DNA of 64,000 bases from Cupriavidus pauculus (GCF_003854935.1 NZ_CP033969.1:2666001-2730000); one strand, 5' to 3'. Positions 35,823 to 46,242 are shown, counted from the stretch's first letter. A program made the numbers and translations. Notes: generated by a model not told the origin, from the sequence alone.

Positions 35823-36704
35823 ATGGCCCTGCAACACATCCCGCCCATTCAATGTCTTGTCACCTTCGAGACGGTTGCAAGGCTTCGGAGCGCCACACGT
35901 GCCGCCGACGAGTTGTGTGTAACAACCAGCGCCGTGAGTCATCGAATCCGCCAGCTTGAATCTCACCTCGGTGTTGAACTCTTCGGGCGGAGTGACTTCA
36001 CGCTTTCTGCACATGGTGCAGCGTACCTGGCGAATGTCCGAAGCGGCCTCGCTGCGCTACAGCAGATGCCGGTCAAAAATGGAAAAGCCTCTTCCACGCG
36101 ACTGCGGGTCGCGGTGACCCCAACTTTCTCCAGGCAGTTCCTGATGCCCAAACTGGAACTGTTCCGCAACAAGTATCCGGACATCGACCTTATCTTGCAG
36201 GTCTCCATCCCATTCCTGGACGTCACAGCCGAGCCATCCGATTTGGAAATCCGGTACGGCGCCGGCGGATATGCGGACGTCGATCATCGCGTCGTTCTCT
36301 CGGAGGAGGTGGCGCCGGCTTGCAGCCCTACCTATCTCAACGAGTTCGGCCCCTTCGAAGGCTTCGAAATGGCGGGTGAAATCGACCAGGCGCGTCTGAT
36401 ACGTAGCCCGCTTGAGCCTTGGACGACATGGTTCTCCTCATGTGGATTGACGAGAACGGAGCCGCATGTGGGCGCTCAATTCAACGATCTAGGGCTTCTC
36501 TATGACGCAGCCGCGTGCGGGTTCGGCGTGGCACTAGTGAGGACCCGTATGGCGCAGTCATGGCTAGAGGGGGGGCGACTCATCCGCATATCGGATCGAT
36601 CCGTGCCTTCACCGATGGCGCACTACTTATGCTGGGAACCTGGGGCCCTGGAGAGATGGGAGTGCGCCGCCTTTATGGAGTGGCTCACCGACTCGCTAAG
36701 TTGA
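35823..36704 (+). CDS. LysR-family (GcvA-like) transcriptional regulator
   Basis: 293 residues. Starts PPIQCLVTFETVARLRSATRA ADELCVTTSAVSHRIRQLE, the GcvA-subgroup HTH, followed by a short effector domain (LEIRYGAGGY). GGAG lies seven bases before the ATG. It precedes glcDEF by ~330 bases on the same strand and diverges from the FAD oxidase operon. Either could be its target; glcDEF is the closer functional guess. Confidence 0.85.
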   Translation: MALQHIPPIQCLVTFETVARLRSATRAADELCVTTSAVSHRIRQLESHLGVELFGRSDFTLSAHGAAYLANVRSGLAALQQMPVKNGKASSTRLRVAVTPTFSRQFLMPKLELFRNKYPDIDLILQVSIPFLDVTAEPSDLEIRYGAGGYADVDHRVVLSEEVAPACSPTYLNEFGPFEGFEMAGEIDQARLIRSPLEPWTTWFSSCGLTRTEPHVGAQFNDLGLLYDAAACGFGVALVRTRMAQSWLEGGRLIRISDRSVPSPMAHYLCWEPGALERWECAAFMEWLTDSLS

Positions 36705-37036
36705 GCGGCCCAAACACGGCAATCAAGTTTTCTGCAACTCAACCGCAAATAACTCTCAACCTGCTATATCGCGTGATTGTCTACAGTCAAGTCATGGCGT
36801 CTCGTCGACGCCTTTGACAGAAGTGTATTAGAACCTCCCCACACAATGCATCGCATTCATCGCTCAACGTTTGAGCCTCAGCGCCCGGAAGCAACGCTCC
36901 GCCTTGGAGCTGCAGCATCCGTCCAGGCTGATTGCGCGGTTCGCCGGCTCGCTACGGTCGCGCCGTCGCTCCGCACTGATTATCCAATAGACCGGCACAG
37001 CACGACGCAGCTTCATCGCACCAGGAGGGCAAAGTC
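36705..37036. other. Intergenic region before glcD
   Basis: No gene supported. The last bases, CAGGAGGGCAAAGTC, are a strong ribosome site for glcD. No clear operator palindrome is seen. Confidence 0.4.
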
Positions 37037-38548
37037 ATGAATGCGACGCGTGACGGCTGGTTGGCACATCCTACTGACGCTGAGCGGAGGGAAGCCCGGC
37101 GTGCGGAAGTGGTTTCCGCGCTAGAAGGCGTGCTGCCTAGGGACCTTATCCTGTCGCAGCGCGAGGACACCCAGCCATTTGAATGCGATGGCCTTACGGC
37201 CTATCGGGCGCAGCCGCTCGTCGTGGTGCTTCCCGAAACAGAAGAGCAGGTTGTTGCCATTCTGCGAACGTGCAAGACGCTCGGTGCGCCCGTCGTGGCT
37301 CGGGGCGCAGGCACGGGATTGTCAGGCGGTGCGCTCCCACATGAGATGGGCGTGCTCCTTTCGCTCGCTCGTTTTAACCGGATCGTCAGGGTAGATCCTG
37401 TGAGTTGTACCGCAGTGGTCCAATGCGGTGTACGCAACGCCGCAATCAGTGAGGCAGCCGCTACGTATGGGCTGTACTACGCCCCCGATCCGTCCAGCCA
37501 GATTGCCTGCACGATCGGTGGAAACGTGGCCGAGAATTCCGGAGGCGTCCATTGCCTCAAGTACGGACTCACGTTGCAGAACGTAATGAAAGTACGGGGA
37601 TACACCATTCAGGGCGAGGCGATAGAGTTTGGATCGGAAGCCCTTGATGTCCCTGGGCTCGATTTGCTCGGCGTCGTTGTAGGCAGTGAAGGGATGCTCG
37701 CAGTGACATTGGAAGTCACCGTCAAGTTAATTCCTAAGCCAGAACTTGCGCGATGCATCGTTGCAAGCTTCGACACCGTCGAAGCCGCTGGTGACGCCGT
37801 AGCCAACGTCATCGCGGCCGGCATCATCCCAGCCGGCCTGGAACTGATGGACAAGCCGATGACCGCCGCCGTAGAGGACTTCGTGCATGCTGGCTATGAC
37901 CTGGACGCGGCCGCAATCCTATTGTGCGAGAGTGATGGGACGGCGTTGGAGGTCGAGGACGAGATTGTGAAGATGAATGCCGTCCTCACCGCCAGCGGGG
38001 CCACTCGTCTTGAAGCAAGTCAGGACGAGGCGCAGCGTCTTCGTTTCTGGAGCGGGCGAAAGAATGCATTTCCCGCGACGGGGCGCATGAGCCCGGATTA
38101 CCTGTGCATGGATTCCACGATTCCTCGCAAGAGTCTCGCTGCGATCCTTCGAGCAATCAGCGAGATGGAGGTGCGCTATGGGCTTCGCTGCGTGAACGTG
38201 TTCCACGCCGGCGACGGGAATCTACATCCGCTGATCCTTTTCGACGCCAACAATCCCGAAGAACTGCACCAGGCGGAGCAATTCGGCGCTGAGATTCTGG
38301 AAACAAGCGTCACGCTTGGCGGGACGGTGACCGGAGAGCACGGTGTGGGCGTGGAGAAGCTGAACTCAATGTGCGTTCAGTTCTCAGGCGCAGAGCGAGA
38401 ACAAATGTTTGCGCTGAAACGTGCATTCGATCCGCAATCGCTCTTGAATCCTGGGAAGGTAATTCCGACGCTGCATCGATGTGCCGAATATGGTCGCATG
38501 ACTGTTCGGCGTGGGATGCTGCCGCATCCAGAAATCCCGAGGTTCTAG
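37037..38548 (+). CDS. glcD: Glycolate oxidase-like FAD subunit GlcD
   Basis: 503 residues. FAD-binding signatures ARGAGTGLSGGALP and GNVAENSGGVHCLKYG, and the C-terminal motifs HAGDGNLHP and GTVTGEHGVGVEKL, identify a GlcD-type 2-hydroxyacid dehydrogenase. With GlcE and GlcF it oxidises glycolate or a related 2-hydroxy acid and passes electrons to the respiratory chain at the inner membrane. The ATG follows AGGAGG. The N-terminus is about 20 residues longer than usual. Its glcE neighbour starts one base after its stop. The actual substrate in this cluster may not be glycolate. Confidence 0.9.
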   Translation: MNATRDGWLAHPTDAERREARRAEVVSALEGVLPRDLILSQREDTQPFECDGLTAYRAQPLVVVLPETEEQVVAILRTCKTLGAPVVARGAGTGLSGGALPHEMGVLLSLARFNRIVRVDPVSCTAVVQCGVRNAAISEAAATYGLYYAPDPSSQIACTIGGNVAENSGGVHCLKYGLTLQNVMKVRGYTIQGEAIEFGSEALDVPGLDLLGVVVGSEGMLAVTLEVTVKLIPKPELARCIVASFDTVEAAGDAVANVIAAGIIPAGLELMDKPMTAAVEDFVHAGYDLDAAAILLCESDGTALEVEDEIVKMNAVLTASGATRLEASQDEAQRLRFWSGRKNAFPATGRMSPDYLCMDSTIPRKSLAAILRAISEMEVRYGLRCVNVFHAGDGNLHPLILFDANNPEELHQAEQFGAEILETSVTLGGTVTGEHGVGVEKLNSMCVQFSGAEREQMFALKRAFDPQSLLNPGKVIPTLHRCAEYGRMTVRRGMLPHPEIPRF

Positions 38549-38549
38549 A

Positions 38550-39623
38550 ATGACGACGATCCCCACGGAAGTGTCTCATCTGATTGAGACAGTCCTGCAT
38601 GCAAGAAAAACGAAGACCTCTCTCAACATCGTTGGCGGCGGTACGAAATGCTTCTACGGTGAAGAGCCGTCGGGTGAACCGTGTGATGTCCGGCGCCTCA
38701 GCGGAATTTGCAGCTATGAACCGTCTGAGCTGGTTGTCACCGCTCGTGCAGGCACACCGCTAGAAGAACTTGAGGCCGTGCTGGCCGAGCACAATCAGTA
38801 CCTTGCCTTTGAGCCGCCACGCTTTGCTAAAGGAAGTACTGTCGGAGGAGCGGTCGCGGCAGGTCTGAGCGGGCCAGCACGCGTCGGGGTAGGGTCCATT
38901 CGGGACTTCGTTCTCGGCGCGACCATGATTAACGGCAAAGGCGAGCTTCTGACATTCGGCGGGCAAGTGATGAAGAACGTTGCCGGTTATGACGTTTCGC
39001 GTCTCCTGGCGGGCTCAATGGGAACACTCGGTGTTATCTGTGAGGTCTCGCTGAAGGTTCTGCCCATTCATTCATCGAGGATCACCCTGTTCATTGAACG
39101 CGACGAAGCAGGGGCGTTGTCTCTCTTAAACGGGCTGACTCGGCAAGCATTGCCAGTCAATGCGAGTGCCTGGCACGACGGAAAGCTGTTCCTCCGACTG
39201 AGTGGTGCAGCCTCTGCTGTCACGGAAGCCAGAAAGCGTTTGGGCGGGACTGAGCTGGAACCAGACGAAGCGTTGTCCTGGTGGGATGCCGTCCGCGACC
39301 ACCGCCACGACTTCTTTTCACAGAGCGACGCGCCTCTCTGGCGTGTTTCCGTTCCGGCAGTCTCCCAACCCTTCTTGGCCGCGAATCAGCTTATTGAATG
39401 GGGTGGTGCATTGAGATGGCTATACACCGACGATCCCATCGAGGACGTTCGGGAAATGGCGTCATCGCTTGGTGGTCACGCCACGCTGTTCAGGGATCCG
39501 CATCATAGGAGCGGCGTGTTCACGCCACCGAGCGATGCGCTCTTCGAGATTCATCGCAATCTCAAGCAAGCGTTTGATCCCGATGGCATCTTCAATGTTG
39601 GTCGACTCTACCCCGGCCTGTAA
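38550..39623 (+). CDS. glcE: Glycolate oxidase-like FAD-binding subunit GlcE
   Basis: 357 residues from the ATG at 38550. GGGTKCFYG and the FAD loop GSTVGGAVAAGLSGPARVG with SIRDFVLG match GlcE, the smaller FAD-binding partner of GlcD. The C-terminal FDPDGIFNVGRLYPGL is typical. It is translationally close to glcD (1 base) and glcF (10 bases). The frame extends upstream into glcD, but the ATG after the glcD stop is preferred. Confidence 0.9.
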   Translation: MTTIPTEVSHLIETVLHARKTKTSLNIVGGGTKCFYGEEPSGEPCDVRRLSGICSYEPSELVVTARAGTPLEELEAVLAEHNQYLAFEPPRFAKGSTVGGAVAAGLSGPARVGVGSIRDFVLGATMINGKGELLTFGGQVMKNVAGYDVSRLLAGSMGTLGVICEVSLKVLPIHSSRITLFIERDEAGALSLLNGLTRQALPVNASAWHDGKLFLRLSGAASAVTEARKRLGGTELEPDEALSWWDAVRDHRHDFFSQSDAPLWRVSVPAVSQPFLAANQLIEWGGALRWLYTDDPIEDVREMASSLGGHATLFRDPHHRSGVFTPPSDALFEIHRNLKQAFDPDGIFNVGRLYPGL

Positions 39624-39633
39624 GGGGCTCCAT

Positions 39634-40893
39634 ATGCAGACAAAACTAAGTCATGAGTTTGCCAACACTCCAGAAGGGGCGGAGGCCGAAGAGATTCTGC
39701 GCAAGTGCGTGCATTGCGGCTTTTGTACGGCAACGTGTCCGACTTACCTGCTTCTGGGCGATGAACGTAACGGACCCCGGGGACGCATCTACTTGATGAA
39801 GCAGTTGCTTGAGGGGGAAGAGGTCACAGCAAGCACCCAACAGAATCTAGACCGCTGCTTGACGTGCCGGAACTGTGAAAGCACCTGTCCCAGCGGTGTC
39901 GAGTACGGCAAGCTAGTTCACATTGGGCGGAAGCTAGTCGATGAGCGAATTCCTCGTCCGCCAAAAGACCGCGCGGTGCGTTGGCTGCTGCGTGAGGGGC
40001 TAACTTCGCCATTGTTCTTGCCGGCCATGAAGATTGGCCGAATGGTTCGGCCGCTACTTCCTTCCAAGCTCGCCAACAAGCTTACGCCGAGCAGACCTGC
40101 GGGTCAGCGCCCAACGCGCCGCCACGCCAGGAAAGTGCTCATGCTCGAAGGTTGTGTGCAGCCGGCGATGATGCCGAACATCAATTCTGCGACCGCGCGG
40201 GTACTCGATGCAGCCGACTTTCAGGTTGTAAGTGTTCCTCGAGCCGGTTGCTGTGGCGCGATCCGGCTGCACACCGGAGATCACAAGGGCGGCCTCGATG
40301 ATATGCGCAGAAACATCGACGCCTGGTGGCCGGCGATTTCCAGCGGTGAAGTCGAGGCAATTGTCATGAACGCGTCCGGCTGCGGCGCGACCGTGAAGGA
40401 CTACGCCGACTTGCTAAAGCATGACGCGGAGTACGCCGAGAAGGCAGCTCGGGTTAGCGAGTTGACCCGCGACCTGAGCGAATTGCTTCCTGAACTTCTG
40501 CCAAGACTGCGCGGCAAAGTCAAAGCGTGCGACAAGCCGGCCTTGGCGTTCCATCCGCCGTGCACGCTGCAACACGGCCAGAAGCTGCGGGGAGTGGTGG
40601 AGGAGCATCTGGGACAGTTGGGCTTTTCCGTTCATCGTGCCAGCGTGGAGAGTCACCTTTGTTGCGGCTCAGCCGGCACCTACTCCGTTCTGCAGCCCGA
40701 AATTTCACTCCAGCTCAGAGACCGCAAGATCGAGCATCTGAGCGAGAAGCAACCTGACTGCATCGTGTCCGCGAACATCGGTTGCATCCAGCATTTGCAA
40801 AGTGGAACGCCCACGCCAGTAAAGCACTGGATCGAGGTACTGGATGATGCAATCGAGCCGGCAGTCCAACCAGAGGAACAAGTATTTATCTAG
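39634..40893 (+). CDS. glcF: Glycolate oxidase-like iron-sulfur subunit GlcF
   Basis: 419 residues from the ATG at 39634. Two 4Fe-4S motifs near the N-terminus, CVHCGFCTATCP and CLTCRNCESTCP, and two CCG-type domains (GCCGAIR, CCGSAGTY) identify GlcF, which carries electrons from GlcDE to quinone. AGGGGCTCCAT precedes the start. It ends the glcDEF operon, about 130 bases before the gamma-carbonic anhydrase-like gene. Confidence 0.92.
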   Translation: MQTKLSHEFANTPEGAEAEEILRKCVHCGFCTATCPTYLLLGDERNGPRGRIYLMKQLLEGEEVTASTQQNLDRCLTCRNCESTCPSGVEYGKLVHIGRKLVDERIPRPPKDRAVRWLLREGLTSPLFLPAMKIGRMVRPLLPSKLANKLTPSRPAGQRPTRRHARKVLMLEGCVQPAMMPNINSATARVLDAADFQVVSVPRAGCCGAIRLHTGDHKGGLDDMRRNIDAWWPAISSGEVEAIVMNASGCGATVKDYADLLKHDAEYAEKAARVSELTRDLSELLPELLPRLRGKVKACDKPALAFHPPCTLQHGQKLRGVVEEHLGQLGFSVHRASVESHLCCGSAGTYSVLQPEISLQLRDRKIEHLSEKQPDCIVSANIGCIQHLQSGTPTPVKHWIEVLDDAIEPAVQPEEQVFI

Positions 40894-41020
40894 CGGCAGG
40901 GCAAGAAACGGCGTCGAAGTCGGCACGGGCTGCGAGAGCGGCCCATGCAGTAGTGTTTCGCCTCCTGCAAGTAACGCGGTCGGCGAAAAGTTAGTCACAT
41001 CAAGATAAGAGGAGCATTTT

Positions 41021-41545
41021 GTGGCGATCTATCGAATTGGAGAGAAAGAACCGACAATTCATCCGAGCTCGTATGTATCCGAGCATGCGGTAATCATCGG
41101 CGACGTGGAAATCGCCGAAGACGTGTCCATCTGGCCCGGCGCTGTGATCCGCGGCGACAATGAAAAGATCACGATTAGGCGAGGCGTGAACGTCCAGGAG
41201 GGGGCTGTGTTGCACACCGATCCTGGCTTTCCCGTCGAGGTAGGCGAGATGGTCTCCATTGGACACCAGGCGATGCTTCACGGTTGCAAGGTCGGAGCAC
41301 GTAGTCTGGTCGGCATTCAGGCTGTGATCCTGAATGGATCCGAACTCGGACAACAATGCCTCGTGGGGGCCGGATCCTTGATCGGCGAGCGCAAGAACTT
41401 CCCGGCAGGAGGCTTGGTCATGGGCACACCTGCAAAGCAGGTACGTGAACTAACGGAGGAAGTCAAAGCTGCGATCGAGAAGAACGCTGACGACTACATT
41501 AACAAGGCGAAGACGTACAAGAAGGACCTGGTCAAGCTGAGTTAG
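41021..41545 (+). CDS. Gamma-carbonic anhydrase-like (PaaY/CaiE type) hexapeptide protein
   Basis: 174 residues. A left-handed beta-helix is built from hexapeptide repeats (VIIGDVEIAEDVSIWPGAVI RGD through LVGAGSLIGE). Histidines at LHTDPG and IGHQAMLHGC are the zinc ligands of the family. The start is GTG at 41021, with AGAGGAG eight bases before it. Members near CoA pathways (PaaY, CaiE) can act as thioesterases or as carbonic anhydrases. The context with CoA-transferases favours a CoA-related role, which is inference. Confidence 0.85.
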   Translation: MAIYRIGEKEPTIHPSSYVSEHAVIIGDVEIAEDVSIWPGAVIRGDNEKITIRRGVNVQEGAVLHTDPGFPVEVGEMVSIGHQAMLHGCKVGARSLVGIQAVILNGSELGQQCLVGAGSLIGERKNFPAGGLVMGTPAKQVRELTEEVKAAIEKNADDYINKAKTYKKDLVKLS

Positions 41546-41851
41546 CAAGCTCCGCGCGTCGGCGGATCAAGCGTCGACGCCTTGAGACGAGAGCGCCAGC
41601 CAGCGCCTCGTCTCGTCATCCCTCTCCATCAAGATTGGTGCTCCGGCCATCGCGAACGAACGCGACAAGGCCCGGCCTTGAGTTGCTACCCGGCCACAGG
41701 CACAGAACCCCTTCACGCGCCGCCGCTGTCTGCGTGGTCGCTACCCTCACCAGTCGGACCATATCGACTCGGTGCCTCCAGGTACTTCGCGCGATCATTC
41801 TTCACTGAATCGTTATATCATCTGCTCAGTGATTGCCCCCTTTTTGTAGAC
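41546..41851. other. Intergenic region upstream of MarR gene
   Basis: No gene seen. The following MarR reading frame is open through most of this stretch, but codon content and the lack of a ribosome site argue against an N-terminal extension. Confidence 0.4.
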
Positions 41852-42298
41852 ATGACAGAACCTACGGTTGAAATGCTTGCGGACGAACTTAGACCCCGCT
41901 TGATGCGGATCGTTGTAGCGCTGCGGCGGGAAATGAGAGCGGCGCACGTGCCCCCCGCGCAGAGCGCTGTTCTTAGTGCATTGCTCGTAAGAGGGCCGAT
42001 GCGAGTTAGCGATCTGGCCAGGAATGAAGGCGTCAGATTGCCTACGATGACGCAGATTGTCGGGCGGATGGTCGACGCCGAGTTAATCGCGCGCTCCGCA
42101 CCCGTCGGCTCGTACAACAACATGATTCAGATTACTGATGAAGGCCGGGCTGTGGCCGGCAAATTGGCCGCACAGCGGACGGCGGCACTGGGCAAGCGCA
42201 TGGAGGGATTGACGCCCGAGGAGTTGCAGACGGTGATCGCGATGTTCCCCATCATCGATAAGATGTTCAAAAGAGAACCGTGGCTGGACCACGAGTAA
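41852..42298 (+). CDS. MarR-family transcriptional regulator
   Basis: 148 residues from the ATG at 41852. The winged HTH is readable: MRVSDLARNEGVRLPTMTQI VGRMVDAELIARSAPVGSYN. MarR proteins bind 15-20 base palindromes and are released by aromatic or lipophilic acids. This gene lies beside the P450-2 cassette, and the three identical TAGGTAG palindromes nearby are of MarR size, so this is a candidate repressor of that regulon. A TetR protein elsewhere in the genome is an alternative. It is followed by a terminator. Confidence 0.88.
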   Translation: MTEPTVEMLADELRPRLMRIVVALRREMRAAHVPPAQSAVLSALLVRGPMRVSDLARNEGVRLPTMTQIVGRMVDAELIARSAPVGSYNNMIQITDEGRAVAGKLAAQRTAALGKRMEGLTPEELQTVIAMFPIIDKMFKREPWLDHE

Positions 42299-42466
42299 TA
42301 CCAACGAAATCTTCCTGGAAGACGACACGATTCGAGAAGGCTTATCGCTAGCCGGCCGCGCTTGCGCTGCAACTGCGGAGCCATGCAGGGAGTTGTCAGA
42401 GTCGCCGAGAGCAACCGCATCGCCCAATATGGGGCGCACTGCCGCGACCTATACGCTAATAAAAAA

Positions 42467-42491
42467 GGCGCCTAACACTCACTTAGGCGCC
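42467..42491. terminator. Bidirectional intrinsic terminator
   Basis: GGCGCCTAA (42467-42475) and TTAGGCGCC (42483-42491) form a 9-bp stem with a 7-base loop. A run of six A precedes it and AAAA follows. It lies between the converging MarR gene and aldehyde dehydrogenase gene and can stop transcription from both. Confidence 0.85.
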
Positions 42492-42555
42492 AAAACCTGA
42501 CTGGGAACGTAGCTTCGGGGGAAAGGGCGACGTATCGCCCTTTGCGGCCCCCGAT

Positions 42556-43983
42556 CTACACTTGAGTTACAAATTTCGTGACGAGATAGCCGTCGAACGT
42601 CTCGGTCCCACCCTCACTCCCGATACCGCTATCTTTAATGCCTCCAAACGGTGTTTCGGCGAGAGCGCTTCCAAAGTGGTTGATGTTGACCATGCCGGCC
42701 TCAAGGCGGGTAGAGACAGCATGCGCTGTCTTCGCTGACTCGGTAAACACGTAAGACGACAGGCCGTAAGTCAGTTTGTTCGCCCGTGCCAGCACCTCAT
42801 CCAGATCGTCGAACGCTACAACCGGGGCGACAGGGCCGAATGGCTCGCAAGTCATGAGCATGGAGTCGTCTGAAATGTCTATAACGACGCTGGGCGCGAA
42901 GAAATGTCCTGTGTCGCTGCACCTGGTCCCTCCCACGACAACCTTTCCGCCGCGCGCTTTGGAGTCGGCAATCAACCCTTCCATTGCAGCAACACGGCGT
43001 TGGTTTGCGAGCGGTCCCATCTGTGTCGAGCTGTCTATACCGTTGCCGACCCGCACTGCGCCAATGACGTCCGTAAAACGCCTGAGGAACCTATCGTAAG
43101 CCCCGCGCTGGACGAAGAAGCGGGAGGGCGAGACGCATACCTGACCAGCGTTTCGCAGCTTGTAGTTTGCAAGCATCTCGGCGGCGGTATGGACATCCGC
43201 ATCGTCGAAGACGATTGCAGGGGAGTGACCACCAAGCTCCATAGTGATTCGCTTCATATGGGATCCTGCTAGAGCTGCTAGTTGTTTGCCAACAGCAGTG
43301 GACCCCGTAAAGGAGATCTTCTGGACCAGCGGAGATGCAATGAGGTGTGCTGACACCTCCGCCGGGACGCCAAATACAATGTTTAAGCAACCAGGAGGAA
43401 GGCCCGCATCATGGAACAGTTGAGCGATCGCCAGCACGGCACTCGGTGTCTCTTCTGGTCCCTTCAGAATGATCGTACAGCCTGCGCCAAGCGCGGCAGA
43501 GATTTTCCGGATCGCCTGATTGAAGGGAAAATTCCAAGGGGTGAAGGCTGCGCAGACTCCGACCGGCTGACGTAGCACGAGCTGGCGGACGTTAGGGTTG
43601 CGGCTGGGGATCACGCGGCCGTAGATCCGCCGAGCCTCTTCTGCATGCCAGTCCGCATGCTCTGCACAAACCGTTACTTCGCCCACGGCTTCGTGCAGAG
43701 GCTTCCCCTGGTCAATGGTCATGTTGCGGCCGATTTCCGGCGCCCTTTGACGGGCGAGCTCCGCAACTTTACGCAAGATTGCACTGCGTTCCAAAGGCGA
43801 TGAGTCGCGCCACGTCAGGAAAGCTCGATGAGCCGCCTCGACGGCGGTGTCGAGGTCCTCGCGGGTGGCGAGCGGCAGTCGCCCAACGACCTCCTCCGTC
43901 GCAGGATTGACTACGTCCTGGTGTCGCCGGCCTTCAATGCCGAGAAATTCGCCATTGATGTAAAGGGATAATTCTGGATACAC
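42556..43983 (-). CDS. NAD(P)-dependent aldehyde dehydrogenase
   Basis: 475 residues, resembling the succinate-semialdehyde dehydrogenase branch. [28 protein letters not shown], the base region [10 protein letters not shown] and the cysteine loop [15 protein letters not shown] are all present. It is the most downstream gene of the minus-strand series P450, ferredoxin, reductase, Bug and aldehyde dehydrogenase. It would oxidise an aldehyde formed after P450 hydroxylation or dealkylation. The actual substrate is unknown. Confidence 0.9.
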   Translation of the reverse strand: MYPELSLYINGEFLGIEGRRHQDVVNPATEEVVGRLPLATREDLDTAVEAAHRAFLTWRDSSPLERSAILRKVAELARQRAPEIGRNMTIDQGKPLHEAVGEVTVCAEHADWHAEEARRIYGRVIPSRNPNVRQLVLRQPVGVCAAFTPWNFPFNQAIRKISAALGAGCTIILKGPEETPSAVLAIAQLFHDAGLPPGCLNIVFGVPAEVSAHLIASPLVQKISFTGSTAVGKQLAALAGSHMKRITMELGGHSPAIVFDDADVHTAAEMLANYKLRNAGQVCVSPSRFFVQRGAYDRFLRRFTDVIGAVRVGNGIDSSTQMGPLANQRRVAAMEGLIADSKARGGKVVVGGTRCSDTGHFFAPSVVIDISDDSMLMTCEPFGPVAPVVAFDDLDEVLARANKLTYGLSSYVFTESAKTAHAVSTRLEAGMVNINHFGSALAETPFGGIKDSGIGSEGGTETFDGYLVTKFVTQV

Positions 43984-44045
43984 AGCGTGTACTCCAATGA
44001 CTAAGAGGTTAGCTACGAAATTCTGTGCTTGTGACGGAGGTCGAT

Positions 44046-45014
44046 CTATTCGAGCTTAAAATCACCGACCTTAATTACTGCATCAATGCTCTTCTTGCGC
44101 TGCTTAAGGTAGCCCTCGAAATCCTCCGGGGACTGCGTAATGACTTCCATTCCAGTGCCTTGCATCCGCGTGCGAAGCTCGCCGTTCTTCAAAATCGTAG
44201 CGACATCGCTCTGCATTTTTTTGATTGCGTTCTGGGGCATCTTGGCAGGCGCATACAGGGCGATGGTTCCCGTAAGCTGGACGTCAATCCCCGCTTCCTT
44301 GAATGTAGGGACGTTTGGCAGCATAGGCGAGCGTTCTGGCGTCGACACGGCAAAGGCCTTCACTTTTCCAGCCTTAACGAGTTGCGCGATCGGTGCCATA
44401 TCGATCATGAGCATATCGATCTCGCCTGAAACGATAGCGGGGACACTTTGCCCAGCACTCTTGTAGCCGACTGGGGTCATCTTTACCCCGGTCTTTTGCG
44501 CGAACTCCTCCATACCGACACGCATGCCCAAGTTGGCCCATCCGTACGTGAACTTCCCGTTGGCCGCACGAGCTGCCTTAATGAGGTCAGCGAGGTTGTT
44601 GTATGGCGCGGAAGCCGGGGTCACCACAACGAGTGGGGTTGCGGCTAGCCCGCTCACAAGGGTGAGTTCCTTGGTGGGATCGACAGCAACAGTGGGGCGC
44701 AAGTTTGCGTCGATGATCAACGTGGACGGGGGCATGACCAGAAGGATCGAACCGTCCGGTTCAGCTCGCGCGACAGCCTTGCTGGCGATCGCCCCGTTTG
44801 CGCCTGGCCGATTTTCGACGATTACGGGCCGATTCCAGATTTTTGCCAGCTCTTCGCCAACTGCGCGTGCAACTACGTCGGTGCCACCGCCCGGTCCGTA
44901 GCCAACAAAGAGCCGGACCGGCAACGGGCCAGATTGCTGGGCGTACAGGATGGAGGGCAGGGCCAGGGAGCAGAGTAGGACTGCTCTGCGGATAGCCGAA
45001 GCGGGTTTTGTCAT
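44046..45014 (-). CDS. Bug-type TTT periplasmic solute-binding protein
   Basis: 322 residues, with a signal peptide ending near YAQQSGP. Family motifs include [33 protein letters not shown] and [14 protein letters not shown]. It lies 31 bases downstream of the reductase gene in the P450 cassette and probably binds the cassette's substrate or a related acid in the periplasm. It is distinct in sequence from the other Bug proteins in the window. AAGAGGAGACAAC precedes the ATG. Confidence 0.9.
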   Translation of the reverse strand: MTKPASAIRRAVLLCSLALPSILYAQQSGPLPVRLFVGYGPGGGTDVVARAVGEELAKIWNRPVIVENRPGANGAIASKAVARAEPDGSILLVMPPSTLIIDANLRPTVAVDPTKELTLVSGLAATPLVVVTPASAPYNNLADLIKAARAANGKFTYGWANLGMRVGMEEFAQKTGVKMTPVGYKSAGQSVPAIVSGEIDMLMIDMAPIAQLVKAGKVKAFAVSTPERSPMLPNVPTFKEAGIDVQLTGTIALYAPAKMPQNAIKKMQSDVATILKNGELRTRMQGTGMEVITQSPEDFEGYLKQRKKSIDAVIKVGDFKLE

Positions 45015-45045
45015 GTTGTCTCCTCTTTTATTATGAAATACAGCC

Positions 45046-46242
45046 TTAACCTGCTACCGCAGCTGGAGCGTGGCTCTTCGTCCACTCCTCCTTCAACAGC
45101 TTGATGTGCTCACGCGCTTTTCTACTGGCGTTCCAACTAAGAACGCCCATCAAAACGTCTCCCTGGTAGTAGCGAAAGATGCAGGAGTCGTCTTTCAGTT
45201 GATCCCCTTCGACAACTTCAACGGTGTATTGAGGGCCGATGCGTCCGTAGCTGTGGATTTGGACCTGGTACTGATCCGACCAGAAGAACGGCAGCGGAGC
45301 GTATTCAACGCGAGAGCCGAGCATGTTCTTTGCCGCGGCCATCGCCTGTTCGCTTGCATTCGTCCGGTGTTCAATACGCATGTGCTCGCCGTAGCCTTTG
45401 TGAAACCACTCTGCAGCATCGCCGGCGGCATATACGTTCGGGGCTGCTTCACAGTATTCATTGCAGACTACGCCGCTGCGGATGTTTAATCCGCTGCACC
45501 ACTGCACGCTGGGAACTGCGCCGATAGCCACAACAATTACGTCGCAAGCAATCACAACCCCAGTGTCCAAGCGGACTTCGGTAATGGTGCGGTCACGCCA
45601 TTTCACCTCCCTGAGTTCGCAGTCGTTGTGGAAAACCACGCCGTTGGCTTCATGGAGTTTTTCGATCCGCTTCCCAACGATATCCCCGACTCGCGCCCCG
45701 AGAGGAACTTTCGACTTGTCGATGACGGTCACCTCACAGCCGCTGGTCTTTGCAATCGCCGCTAACTCTGTGCCGATGAAGCCCGCGCCGACTACTAGTG
45801 CCCGCTTTCCGGCAGTCAGATGTTCCCGAATCGCCAGCGCGTCGTTTAAGTTGCGCAGGCTGTAGCAGTTCGCCGCCTGGCTGAGGTTGGGAATCACTCG
45901 AGCGTCCGCGCCCGTGGCGATCAGCAAGCGATCATATTGAAGTGTGGAGCCGTTGCTGAGTTGCAGTGAACTGGCGTCCGTATCGAGGCCGGTGGCCGAT
46001 GTCCCGTCCAGGTAGTGCAGGTTCAGCGCCTTCATGCCGTCTTCGGACACAAGGTTGAGCGCCTCTACCGGACATTCTCCTGCCATCAGCCGCTTTGAAA
46101 GAGGAGGGCGGTCATAGGGCATGCCGCCTTCCTTTCCAATCAGCGTGAGCCGCCCTCCCCAGCCCTGTGCGCGCAGCGCTCGTGCTGCCGTGATGCCGGC
46201 GGCCGAGGCGCCGACAACGACGATGTGCTCGGGGGAGTTCAT
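45046..46242 (-). CDS. FAD/NAD(P)H-dependent ferredoxin reductase of the P450 system
   Basis: 398 residues from the ATG at 46242, which overlaps the ferredoxin stop (ATGA). FAD motif IVVVGASAAGITAARALRAQ, NAD(P) motif VVGAGFIGTELAA and the C-terminal YAAGDAAEW are intact, as in putidaredoxin-reductase-like proteins. It transfers electrons from NAD(P)H to the adjacent [3Fe-4S] ferredoxin. It is the only intact copy in the window; degenerate 5' ends lie at 17029 and 27150. It may therefore have to serve both P450 proteins. Confidence 0.92.
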   Translation of the reverse strand: MNSPEHIVVVGASAAGITAARALRAQGWGGRLTLIGKEGGMPYDRPPLSKRLMAGECPVEALNLVSEDGMKALNLHYLDGTSATGLDTDASSLQLSNGSTLQYDRLLIATGADARVIPNLSQAANCYSLRNLNDALAIREHLTAGKRALVVGAGFIGTELAAIAKTSGCEVTVIDKSKVPLGARVGDIVGKRIEKLHEANGVVFHNDCELREVKWRDRTITEVRLDTGVVIACDVIVVAIGAVPSVQWCSGLNIRSGVVCNEYCEAAPNVYAAGDAAEWFHKGYGEHMRIEHRTNASEQAMAAAKNMLGSRVEYAPLPFFWSDQYQVQIHSYGRIGPQYTVEVVEGDQLKDDSCIFRYYQGDVLMGVLSWNASRKAREHIKLLKEEWTKSHAPAAVAG

